Assembly: GCA_024760905.1 (NCBI GenBank)
Contig: CM045731.1
Span: forward strand, 55,671,001-55,735,000
Origin: Plotosus lineatus
Lineage: Eukaryota; Chordata; Actinopteri; Siluriformes; Plotosidae
Direction: 5' to 3'
Length of the DNA stretch: 64,000 nt
A program made the position numbers and the translations under genes. The notes beneath the pieces were generated by a model. It saw only the letters and a program-made list of their open reading frames with translations, searched no databases and was not told the origin of the DNA. The stretch's first letter is position 1, and each line of letters begins with the position of its first letter. Below are positions 56,094 through 64,000 of this stretch, one piece after another.

Positions 56094-57450
56094 CTTCTTC
56101 TTTTCCTTTTGGCTTTTCCCTTCATGGGTCACCACAGTGAATCATCTGCCGCCATCTCACCCTATCCTTTGCATCTTCTTCTCTTACACCAACGATCTTC
56201 ATGTCCTCCTTCACCACATCCATGAATCGTCTCTTTGGTCTTCGCCTAGGCCTTCTGCCTGGTAGTTCCAGCCTCAGCATCCTATTACCAATATACTCAC
56301 TATCCCTCCTCTGTACATGTCCAAACCATGTCAATCTAGCCTCTCTGACTTTGTCTCCAAAACCTCTAACATGTGCTGTCCCTCTGATGTGCTCATTCCT
56401 GATCCTATTCATCCTAGTTACTCCCAAGGAGAACCTCAACATTTTCATCTCTTCTACCTCCAGCGCTGCCTCCTGCCTTTTCCCCAGGGCCACTGTTTCT
56501 AAACCATACAACATCGCTGGCCTACACTGCACCGCCTTGTACACTTTTCCTTTCATTCTTGTTGATACCCTCCTGTCACACATCACACCGGACACTTTCT
56601 CCAACCATTCCAACCTGCCTATACACGCTTCTCTACCTCTTTTCCACACTCTCCATTGCTCTGGATTGTTGAGCCTAAGTACTTAAAATCCTCCACCTTC
56701 TTTATCTCTGCGCCCTGTAACCTCGTTCCTCTTGAGTCCTTGTCATTCATACACATGTATTCTGTCTTATTGAGGCTAACCTTCATTCCCCTCCTTTCCA
56801 GAGCATACCTCCACCTTTCTAGATTTTCCTGCACTTGTTCTCTGCTCTCACTGTAGATCACAATGTCATCTGCAAACATCATAGTCCATGGGGAAACTTG
56901 TCTAATCTCGTCTGTCAGCCTGTCTGTCCATCACCATAGCAAACAAGATGGGGCTCAGAGCTGACCCTTGATGCAGTCCTACCGCCACCTTGAACTCTTC
57001 TGTCACACTGACAGCACACCTCACCACTGTCTTACATCTCTTATGCATGTCCTGCACCACTCTAACATACTTCTCTGCCACTCCAGACGTCCTCATGCAA
57101 TACTACAGTTCCTCTCTCAGCATCCTGTCATATGCTTTTTCCAGATACACAAAGGCACAATGCAGCTCCTTCTCACCTTCTCGGTACTTCTCTATTAACA
57201 TCCTCAAGGCAAACACTGCATCTGTGGTGCTCTTTCTTGGCATGAAACCAAACTGTTGTTCACAAATGCTGACCTCTGCCCTTAGTCCAGCTTCCATTAT
57301 TCTTTCACATAATTTCATTGTATGGCTCATCAACTTTATCCCTCTGTAGTTGCCACAACTCTGCACGTTTCCCTTCTTCTTAAAAATAGGCACCAGCACA
57401 CTTCTCCTCCATTACTCTGGCATCCTCTCACTCTCTCAGACCTTGTTGAA
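56080..57450 (-). mobile_element. LINE copy A, 5'-truncated (RTE/CFDP2-like)
   Basis: Minus-strand non-LTR retrotransposon fragment. Going 5' to 3' on the element it starts abruptly at 57,450 inside the region before reverse-transcriptase motif 1, next to a T9 run. It passes through the RT and C-terminal region and ends in a short GAA-rich 3' UTR at about 56,080-56,121. The 5' truncation is the normal outcome of target-primed reverse transcription. The protein closely resembles the second copy at 61.3-64 kb over the shared part. I found no convincing target-site duplication. The clade assignment rests on recognising the protein family by eye. Confidence 0.9.
56122..57450 (-). pseudogene. reverse transcriptase / C-terminal domain of LINE copy A, broken
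   Basis: Encodes the RT and C-terminal part of a LINE polyprotein, which would prime and copy element RNA at the target site. Four open pieces lie in different frames: 57,103-57,399 (LVPIFKKKG, NYRGI, QQFGFMPRKS), 56,902-57,096 (GLHQGSALSP), 56,619-56,882 (FADDI, KYLGSTIQ) and 56,122-56,649 (C-terminal, RLTWFGHVQRRDSEYIG and an Arg-rich tract, ending HCGDP-stop). Damage seen: an in-frame TAA at 57,412-57,414 in the MPE-WRRS stretch; FVYLEKAYD at codon 57,145-57,147, where copy B has FVDLEKAYD, so the motif-A aspartate is lost; an extra TGTC near 56,921-56,928; and another break near 56,625. It cannot make an active enzyme. Confidence 0.9.
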
Positions 57451-57540
57451 TTTTTTTTTAATTCAAATATAAATTGCATTATTTTTGTGGTTAAAATCTG
57501 TCCATTTTGAAAACTGGTGAAAATTACCAACATTGAACTT
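57451..57540. other. short AT-rich spacer
   Basis: Ninety bases between LINE copy A and the first SINE, opening with a T9 run; no feature is visible. The last seven bases (TGAACTT, 57,534-57,540) are repeated after the SINE. Confidence 0.7.
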
Positions 57541-57898
57541 GAAAGGGTGGCACAGTGGTGCAGTGGTGAGCATGTCCGCTTCACAGCAAGAAGGCCTGGA
57601 TTTGATTCGTAGCTCAGGCACTCTGTGTAGAATTTGCATGTTCTCTCCATGCTTGTGTGGGTTTCCTCTGGGTATGCCAGTTTCCTCTCACAGTCCAAAA
57701 ATATACTCAGTGGGCTGATTGGCTGTTCCAAATCGCCCCGTAGGTGTGAATGTGAATGGTTGTGTGAGTGTTGGCCCTGTGACCATCTTGCGAGCTGTTT
57801 AAGGTGTAATCCTCCCTTGCCCAGGGTCATCTGAAATAGGCGCCAGCCTCCCCAGAACCGTAATTAGGATTAATTGGCTCATAAAATGAATAAATGAA
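57541..57898 (+). mobile_element. tRNA-derived SINE with L2-type tail
   Basis: A non-coding retroposon of a kind common in fish. It has a pol III A-box-like TGGTGCAGTGG (57,556-57,566) and a decayed B-box-like GATTTGATTCG (57,599-57,609). The conserved body includes TTTGCATGTTCTC-like and GTGGGTTTCCTCTGGGT stretches and CACAGTCCAAAA (about 57,625-57,710). The 3' part resembles L2-mobilised SINEs (ATAGGCGCCAGCC) and ends in a TGAA-rich microsatellite (about 57,883-57,900). A 7-bp candidate target-site duplication, TGAACTT, flanks it at 57,534-57,540 and 57,899-57,905. The B-box is degraded, so it is probably inactive. Family name not assigned. Confidence 0.85.
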
Positions 57899-57905
57899 TG
57901 AACTT

Positions 57906-58304
57906 AAATGTAAAGTGTGTCATAGAAAAGCCTCTACTTTAAGTGATTGGAAATAAATGAAAGGAAAGACAAGACAAAAGAGAATGTTCATGAATTTATT
58001 TTTATACTAATAGATATACTCAAATTTGTAAAAATTTACACACAAAAATTAAGTGAATATATAATGGACTATTTGTAAAATTAAAAACTAACAAAAATAA
58101 ATTCACCCGAGGCACAATACATAAGCGTAGCATTCGTAATATTTTATTACATTTCAAAGCAAAATAACTCCTTAAATCAATGCGGTAAATTTGCCTGATA
58201 TTTCTTGAATCTTTTTACTTTCACTTTAAAAAATATTACAAACAAAGATTAAAAAATGGCCTTTACCCTGAGAACAGCTGGGGATACCTGAATAATATGC
58301 ACTT
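57906..58304. other. AT-rich non-coding stretch
   Basis: About 400 bp of AT-rich sequence between the two SINEs. No open frame of note, RNA gene, or recognisable repeat is seen. Confidence 0.7.
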
Positions 58305-58319
58305 CATTTAAATACAGTA
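58305..58319 (+). repeat. target-site duplication, left
   Basis: CATTTAAATACAGTA, perfectly repeated at 58,682-58,696 on the other side of the SINE. A 15-bp AT-rich direct repeat is the signature of LINE-driven integration. Confidence 0.9.
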
Positions 58320-58681
58320 CAGTATAGTGGGCAGTGGTGGTCTAGTGGTATAGGGCGCTGGATCGCTGAACCAAAGGTTGGGGGTTCAAGTCCCACTCTC
58401 CACAAGGTTGTCACTGTCCCCCCCAGTGCAGCTAACTGGGTTATCAAAGGTGGGCCATGTCTCTCACTGTCTATGGTGAGAGGCATGTAAAAGAACCATT
58501 GCTGACTTTTGTAAAGAGTAGGCTGCAAAGTCGTCAGCATGTTTCTGTCCCTTGCTAAAAATGGTTGTGACAGGAAGGGCATCCGACGTAAAAACCTCTG
58601 CCAAATCAAACGTGCGAATCACATGATTTGCTGTGACGACTCCCGAATAAAAGGGAAAAAGCCGAAAGGAAGACAGACAGA
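58320..58681 (+). mobile_element. tRNA-derived SINE with LINE-matching 3' tail
   Basis: Bounded by a perfect 15-bp target-site duplication. The head is tRNA-like: A-box TGGTCTAGTGG (58,338-58,348) and B-box GGTTCAAGTCC (58,383-58,393), both close to pol III consensus and 45 bp apart start to start; by eye the A arm is most like tRNA-Glu. A body follows with GACAGGAAGGGCATCCGACG (about 58,570-58,590). The tail (58,622-58,674), ending in AAAAGCCGAAAGGAAG and a CAGA repeat, resembles the minus-strand end of LINE copy A (complement of 56,094-56,146). It is non-coding and would depend on that LINE's proteins. The good boxes and perfect duplication suggest a fairly young insertion. Confidence 0.9.
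58338..58393 (+). promoter_or_regulatory. internal RNA polymerase III promoter (A and B boxes) of the SINE
   Basis: A-box TGGTCTAGTGG at 58,338-58,348 and B-box GGTTCAAGTCC at 58,383-58,393. Both fit the tRNA-type consensus well, and the order and spacing suit a type 2 pol III promoter. Activity is inferred, not shown. Confidence 0.7.
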
Positions 58682-58696
58682 CATTTAAATACAGTA
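58682..58696 (+). repeat. target-site duplication, right
   Basis: Identical to 58,305-58,319; it follows directly after the CAGA-repeat end of the SINE. Confidence 0.9.
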
Positions 58697-59937
58697 TCAT
58701 AAACTAGCTTCAGAAAATACAAATACAACTTTAAAACTAAACATTTGGTGGCTGAACTAACCTCAGACATTAGACCTCATGTTACATACAAAATATGAAT
58801 TCATTGATTTTTACTTGCATTTTGGGTATTTGGGTTATAAAGTACTGCTTTACATGTGTATAATGGCTTGCCACGCTTTTGATACACTGCCTCTACCATT
58901 GAGGCACGAATGCTTATTAATCGCTGTATATCCTAATTGATGCATTTCTTGAAAAGGACGGAAGAATCGTACAGTAGTTGGCGTTATTAATGTGGCATTG
59001 AGGGTGATATACAGAAGAGTGCAGTTGTGCTCTTTGGTCTGATGTCAGAAGAAGCTGTGCAGGAGAAAAACACAACACAGTGAAGACAGCTGAACACTAC
59101 ATAGTACAGTATATCTAACAAACAACTTAAACATTTAAGAGGTGTGGCTATTACATAAGCTGAAAGTCATCAAACTTGAATTTTTTCCCATGACAGAAAA
59201 CTTACTGATGTTTTAAAGTGTTGGCACTGGAGTCTCCTAACCTGAATGCTAAATCGAGCTTTTTCAGATAACTATTGTTTACATAAAGTGTGAACATCAC
59301 AAGTGCTCATGAATGAGGTGTTAAAAACAAGAACATGCTTCATTTCCCTGTACGTATTCGTCATTGTGTGGTGGTGTGGTGGTTTAATGAGGTTGTGTGC
59401 ATCATGTCATACAAGTGAAACACAACTCTTGTGAATTACTGTCACCTTCACAAAGGCTTTTGTTGTTGCAAATGTAGATAGGATCAGATAGACCAGCATA
59501 CAAAAGCAGTATTTATTAATAGAGGCTTTTTTCTCAGGAAATATGACGCATTAGATACCATCAGACTATTTTGTTTGTTGAGTAAAAAGGAAACAAAATT
59601 GTTCGTTCTCATTTTTGTTTTGATTAATTCTTTCCTTACTGTTTGCTAAGCCAGACTTCTCTTGCCTCGATAGAGCACTGCAAAAAAAAAGATAGAAAGT
59701 GGACGATCATTAAATATAAGTATGAATAAGAATTTCACATTAAACAAGCATTGTTATGAGAACAAGTCATGAAAAGTCACATGATCATCGAACGTGTCTG
59801 AAGGTAACCCAAAACTAATTTGCATATTAATACATGTCATTCATATGCACGCTCAAACTCTTGTTTGATATTTGTGAAGAATAATTTTTTTATTTTATTC
59901 AGAAATTCACTCGTTCATATTTCAATTCTTAGTTTAA
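58697..59937. other. non-coding stretch, nothing recognised
   Basis: About 1.2 kb of moderately AT-rich DNA. No long open frame, tRNA or clear transposon end was found. A 44-codon minus-strand opening at 58,801-58,932 matches nothing I know. An adenine run (AAAAAAAAA) lies near 59,682. Confidence 0.6.
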
Positions 59938-60484
59938 TACACTGCCCGATCAGAGAAGAGTCAAACACACAAATATGTCGTTGTCCCACCTTTATCCTCG
60001 CTTATAACACATAATCGTTGTAGCATTGTTTCACCAAATTTAATCAACATAATATTTATTTCCATCCGGTGTCGGGTTCATTTCTCACAAATGTTTTGAA
60101 TTAATGAGGGAAAAACTGAACTCCTCCACAAAGTCTTCTCAAGCACATTCCGAAATTTCAGTGAGGTTCAGGTCAGTACTCTGGGAAGCCAATACAGATG
60201 TGAAAATGATTCCTCGTGCTCCCAGAAAATATCTTTCATTATTTCAGCCCCTATTTTATATCTGAGTCATCAGGGAGGAAAAAGTGCATTGATGTGATAA
60301 CCTGCTTATTCAGTACATTCAGATCATCAGCTGCTTCATCTTATTCCCACATTAATCTTGCTGAGCCTCAACCGTAACAAATGGAGCAGCAACGCCATGG
60401 AGATTACATGCTGTGGTCAAGGTTAAGTGCTCTCCATCAACATATCTGAGAGCGACTTTTTTTTGTTTTTGGCCGAGCAGTGTA
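59938..60484 (-). mobile_element. Tc1-like DNA transposon relic, internally deleted
   Basis: About 545 bp flanked by TA (59,938-59,939 and 60,483-60,484), the target of Tc1/mariner elements. The ends are imperfect inverted repeats: CACTGCCCGATCA on the left and, read inwards from the right, CACTGCTCGGCCA, followed on the right by an A-rich run and GTCGC. On the minus strand near 60,155-60,192 the translation is LASQSTDLNLTEIS, which matches the conserved Tc1-type SQSPDLNPIE region that holds the last catalytic glutamate. Most of the roughly 340-residue transposase is missing and stops occur, so this is a non-autonomous fossil. The inverted repeats are diverged, so it is old. Confidence 0.85.
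60140..60240 (-). pseudogene. Tc1-like transposase fragment (DDE C-terminal region)
   Basis: A short remnant of the transposase catalytic domain. The minus-strand frame through 60,155-60,192 reads LASQSTDLNLTEIS. In intact family members this area reads close to WPSQSPDLNPIE and supplies the third acidic residue of the DDE triad; here the proline after serine is threonine, but the glutamate position is kept. Flanking codons run into stops. It cannot encode a functional enzyme. Confidence 0.8.
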
Positions 60485-61308
60485 TCTGTATGCAGGTTTT
60501 ATTGTCATTATGTGATGGATTCATGTCCTATTCTTGCAATTTTCCACTCTCACTGGAGCGAAATGGCAGTCTCTTCAAACTGTCTAATGTAAGCAATCAA
60601 ATAGATTTCAGCAGACTTCATCTTAAAAATGTAAATAAAAACAACCCTCTAATGAAAATTGCATGCGTTCATCGTTATTTTATATACAATAACTAGTTTA
60701 CTTTTAGCTAAAGAACAACACATCATAGTTTTTATCGATTTCCAGAGACTATTTATTGTAATGTTGTGATAATGTTTTAAGACATACCCATTCCGACATC
60801 GCTGCCTGTACAGTATACTGGAAGAAAAAGGAAATAAAATTATTTGGAAGTTCTTTTGTGTTTAAATAACACAAATATTGGGTTAAGTCATTGGAAAGGC
60901 ATTGTTTGGTAAGTAAATAAGTTAATTAAGAAAATCAAGGCTTTTATACATCACTGCTGAAACTTTGAGTCTATAAACTAAGTGACGTTTGCACTGTAAC
61001 TGGCAGCGTGGCAGATTATGAGTTGCACTGGCCTCAAAGACATTTAATCCCATTTATCAGGGTGCATGGCAAAACAATTTATTTTTGTTGTAGATCAAAA
61101 AATATGGCAACCATGAAAATCCAGAAACTTTATATAAAAGAAAGCATTCGTATCCTACTTTGTTTGTTTCAAGCTATGTATAAGAAGATTCAGACACACG
61201 AGAGGACATTGGGATGTCATTTTATTGTTTTTAGCTCTTTGCCTTTTATGGAAGTTTTGTGGGCAGATTGGTGATTATCAACATTGACCCTCATTCATCA
61301 AACATTTA
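60485..61308. other. non-coding stretch, nothing recognised
   Basis: About 820 bp of AT-rich sequence between the Tc1-like relic and LINE copy B. Two openings of under 90 codons (60,427-60,696 and 61,008-61,274, + strand) have no recognisable motif. No RNA gene or repeat is seen. Confidence 0.6.
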
Positions 61309-61346
61309 CTAAAGCTCTAAATATCTAATATCTAAAGCTCTAATAT
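61309..61346 (+). repeat. imperfect microduplication at the LINE copy B breakpoint
   Basis: CTAAAGCTCTAAATAT (61,309-61,324) is repeated as CTAAAGCTCTAATAT (61,332-61,346), separated by 7 bp. The second copy ends at the point where LINE homology begins (61,345). This looks like template-switch filler at a break. Confidence 0.75.
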
Positions 61347-62509
61347 CTCTGCTACCTCCAACTCTGACTCCTGTCTTTTCCCCAGGGCCACTGTCTCTAA
61401 ACCATACAACATTGCTGGCCTCACCACCGTCTTGTACACTTTTCCCTTCATTCTTGCCGATACTCTCCTATCACACATCACACCGGACACTTTTCTCCAT
61501 CCATTCCAACCTGCCTGCACGCGCTTCTTCACCTCTTTTCCCCACTCTCCATTGCTCTGGATTGTTGAGCCTAAGTACTTAAAATCCTCCACCTTCTTTA
61601 TCTCTGCCCCCTGTAACCTCAAAGTTCCTCTTGGGTCCTTGTCGTTCACACACATGTATTCTGTCTTACTAAGACTAACCTTCAATCCTCCTCCTTTCCA
61701 GGGCATACCTCCACCTCTCTAGATTTTCCTCCACTTGGTCTCTGCTCTCACTACAGATCACGATGTCATCTGCAAACATCATAGTCCATGGAGATTCTTG
61801 TCTAACCTCGTCTGTTAGCCTGTCCATCACCATAGCAAACAAGAAGGGGCTCAGAGCTGACCCTTGATGCAGTCCCACCTCCACCTTGAACTCTTCTGTC
61901 ACACCAACAGCACACCTCACCACTGTCTTACATCTCTCATACATGTCCTGCACCACTCTAACATACTTCTCTGTCACTCCAGACTTCCTCATACAATACC
62001 ACAGTTCTTCTCTCGGCACCCTGTCATAGGCTTTCTCCAGATCCACAAAGGCACAATGCAGCTCCCTCTGACCTTCTCTGTACTTCTCTATTAACATCCT
62101 CAAAGCAAACACTGGATCTGTGGTGCTCTTTCTGGGCATGAAACCAAACTGTTGTTCACAAATGCTGACCTCTGCCCTTAGTCTTGCTTCCACTATTCTT
62201 TCCCATAGCTTCATTGTATGGCTCATCAACTTTATCCCTCTGTAGTTGCCACAACTCTGTACATCTCCCTTGTTCTTAAAAATGGGCACAAGCACACTTC
62301 TCCTCCATTCCTCTGGCATCTGCTCACTTTCTAAGACCTTGTTGAATATTCTTGTCAGAAAATCTACTGCTACCTCCCTAGACACTTCCATACCTCAACT
62401 GGTATGTCATCAGGGCCAACTGCCTTTCCACTCTTCATCCTCTTCAATGCCCTCCTCACTTCTCCCTTACTAATCTTTGCTACTTCCTGCTCCTCAACGG
62501 TCACCCCTT
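61345..62509 (-). pseudogene. LINE copy B reverse transcriptase region, frameshifted
   Basis: RT domain in the frame 61,675-62,391: LVPIFKNKGD (34-43), NYRGI (49-53), QQFGFMPRKS (80-89), FVDLEKAYD (Asp 117), GLHQGSALSP (173-182) and FADD (206-209). All core catalytic aspartates are present, unlike copy A. A second frame, 61,332-61,706, continues with KVSLSKTEYMCVN and FKYLGSTIQSN. A one-base insertion in the purine run near 61,690-61,700 splits the two. Near 62,390 a base appears missing from a GGGAGG run, giving another break towards the endonuclease. The C-terminal end is lost at 61,345. Not functional as it stands. Confidence 0.9.
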
Positions 62510-64000
62510 CTACTCTTTTTCTCTCTCATTTTCTTCATTCATCAGCTCTTCAAAGTACTCTTTCCATCTTCCCAGCACACTTCTGTCATCAGTCAATACA
62601 TTTCCCTCTCTGTCCTTTATCACTCTAACTTGCTGCATGTCTTTCCCATCTCTATTTCTCTGCTGTGCTAACCTGTATAGATCATTTTCTCCCTCCTTAC
62701 TGTTCAACCTATCATACAAGTCATCATACGCCCTCTGTTTGGCCTTTGACACTGCTACCTTCGCCTTACGCTGTGTCTCCCTGTACTCCTGTTTACTCTC
62801 TTCGGTCCTGTCAATGTCCCACTTCTTCTTGGCTAACCTCTTCTTTTGTACACACTCCTGCACTTCCTCATTCCACCACCAAGTTTCCTTATCTACTTTC
62901 CTTCCAGAGGACACACCAAGTACTCTCCTACCGGTCTCCCTGATCACATTGGCTGTGGTTGTCCAGTCCTCTGGAAGCACTTCCTGACTACCCAAAGCCT
63001 GTTTCAACTCCTCCTTGAAGACAACACGACACTCTTCCTTTTTCAGCTTCCACCACTTTGTCTTCTGCTCTGCCTTTGCCTTCACTTTTCTCACCATCAG
63101 TGTCATCCTGCACACCACCATCCTATGCTGTTTGGCAACACTCTCACCAACTACTACTTTGCAGTCACTGACTTCCTTCAAATTACATCGCCTGCACAAG
63201 ATGTAGTCTACCTGTGTGCTCTTACCTCCGCTTTCATAAGTCACCCTATGCTTCTGTTTCTTCTTGAAGAAAGTATTCACCACAGCCATTTCCATCCTTT
63301 TTGCAAAATCGATCAACATCTGTCCTTCTGTGTTCCTGTCCTGGATACCAAACCTGCCCATCACTTCCTCGTCCCCTCTGTTGCCTGCACCAACATGTCC
63401 ATTGAAGTCTGCTCCAATGACCACTCTTTCACCTCTGGGGGTACTCTGCATCACTTCATCTAAGTCACTCCAGAATCTCTCCTTCTCTTCTAGCTTACAT
63501 CCTGCCTGTGGCGCATAAGCACTAACAACATTGACCATCACGCCTTCAATTTCTAACTTGAGACTCATCACTCTGTCTGACACTCTTTTCACGTCTAGAA
63601 CATTCCTGACAAACCCCTCCTTCAAGATGACTCCTACTCCATTTCTCTTCCCATCCACACCATGATAAAACAGTTTAAACCCTGCTCCTAAGCTTCTAGC
63701 CTTTCTACCTTTCCACCTTGTCTCCTGAACACACAGTATGTCCACCTTCCTCCTCTGCATCATGTCAGCCAGCTCCCTATCTTTTCCTTGCATAGTTCCA
63801 ACATTCAAAGTCCCTACTCTCAGTCCTAGGCTCACACATTTCCTCTTCTCTCTCTGCCTACGGACACGCCTCCCGCCTCTCCTTCTTCGACGTCTTCGAC
63901 CAACAGTAGTCCAATTTCCATCAGCACCCTGTTGGTTGACAGCACTGATGGCGGTCGTTGTTAACCCGGGCCTCGACCGATCCGGTATGAATTTTGTTTT
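62510..64000 (-). pseudogene. LINE copy B endonuclease region (APE-type), partial
   Basis: Open for about 496 codons from the right edge to a stop at 62,510, so the true start lies outside the window; the first in-frame Met seen is at 63,833-63,835. The 55 codons before it include a basic tract (about 63,845-63,895). Numbered from that Met, APE-type endonuclease signatures are TLNVGTM (Asn 11), QETRW (Glu 38), YAPQ (107-110), GADFN (Asp 143, Asn 145), VDYIL (209-213) and KQHRMV (His 237), where many APE-type enzymes have SDH. A Lys/Arg-rich linker follows. The enzyme would nick target DNA to prime reverse transcription. An extra A in an A-run near 62,515 shifts the frame and ends the reading, separating it from the RT. 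Confidence 0.9.

Larger units (their letters stand above)
61345..64000 (-). mobile_element. LINE copy B, 3'-truncated (RTE/CFDP2-like)
   Basis: Minus-strand LINE running off the right edge. It keeps the N-terminal basic region, endonuclease, linker, and RT through the KRQESELEVAE stretch, then stops at 61,345. It therefore lacks the C-terminal 100 or so residues and the 3' UTR that copy A retains. Both copies contain the RT, so they are two insertions rather than one split element. Loss of the 3' end is unusual for a LINE and implies a later deletion or rearrangement. About 1.3 kb of endonuclease-coding sequence remains open, so this copy is less decayed than copy A in that part. Confidence 0.9.

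Noticed and set aside
56080..57460. Target-site duplication for LINE copy A
   Set aside because: Only T-rich similarity is seen at the two ends (near 56,082 and 57,452); it is too simple to count.
58338..58393. Functional tRNA gene
   Set aside because: A and B boxes are present but the sequence does not fold into a full cloverleaf by eye, and it is embedded in a SINE with a LINE tail and a target-site duplication.
58304..58700. Two minus-strand reading frames of about 80-100 codons
   Set aside because: They lie across the SINE and its flank; the non-coding SINE explains the sequence.
58801..58932. 44-codon minus-strand open stretch
   Set aside because: Too short, with no recognised motif, no start context and no splice evidence; expected by chance in this length of DNA.
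60427..61274. Two + strand reading frames under 90 codons
   Set aside because: No domain, no codon bias evident by eye, AT-rich surroundings; the first overlaps the Tc1-like relic's right end.
56122..64000. The two LINE pieces as one element split by a 3.9-kb insertion
   Set aside because: Both pieces contain the same RT segment (LVPIF through KYLGST), so they overlap in the element and must be two copies.

Overview
This looks like nuclear DNA from a ray-finned (teleost-type) fish. The evidence is four transposon relics in the right 8 kb: an RTE/craniofacial-development-protein-2-like LINE, a tRNA-derived SINE with an L2-type tail, a tRNA-derived SINE with a LINE-matching tail, and a Tc1-like relic. 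All are of kinds common in fish genomes. No host protein-coding gene, rRNA, or functional tRNA gene was recognised.

Positions 1 to about 56,000 are one tandem array of a 23-bp unit (clean example at 370-392), all in one orientation, broken only by a 100-N gap at 23,025-23,124. The array is organised at several levels: single 23-bp units; a 345-bp (15-unit) higher-order repeat; a roughly 3.5-kb block present three times (1.9-5.4, 9.9-13.4 and 39.0-42.5 kb); and a roughly 8.6-9.0-kb block at 7.3-15.95 kb that recurs almost unchanged at 36.4-45.4 kb. From the gap to about 30.7 kb, and more mildly to 36.4 kb, the same units carry many single-base indels, which looks more like poor consensus than biology. 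From about 46 kb, and most clearly from 52 to 56 kb, the units diverge, as expected at a satellite edge.

The unit has no stop codon in any + strand phase, and 23 is not a multiple of 3, so reading frames run for hundreds of codons with a 23-residue period on both strands. These are not genes.

The right flank (56.0-64.0 kb) holds, in order: a 5'-truncated, frameshifted LINE copy on the minus strand (about 56,080-57,450); an L2-tailed SINE (57,541-57,898); AT-rich DNA; a SINE with a perfect 15-bp target-site duplication (58,320-58,681); unannotated DNA; an internally deleted Tc1-like relic with TA-flanked ends (59,938-60,484); unannotated DNA; and a second LINE copy on the minus strand, which keeps its endonuclease and most of its reverse transcriptase but lacks its 3' end (61,345 to beyond 64,000). 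The second SINE's tail matches the 3' end of the first LINE copy, consistent with a SINE/LINE partnership. No new multi-gene system was found; the main interest is the structure of the satellite array and whether its large duplications are real or assembly artefacts.
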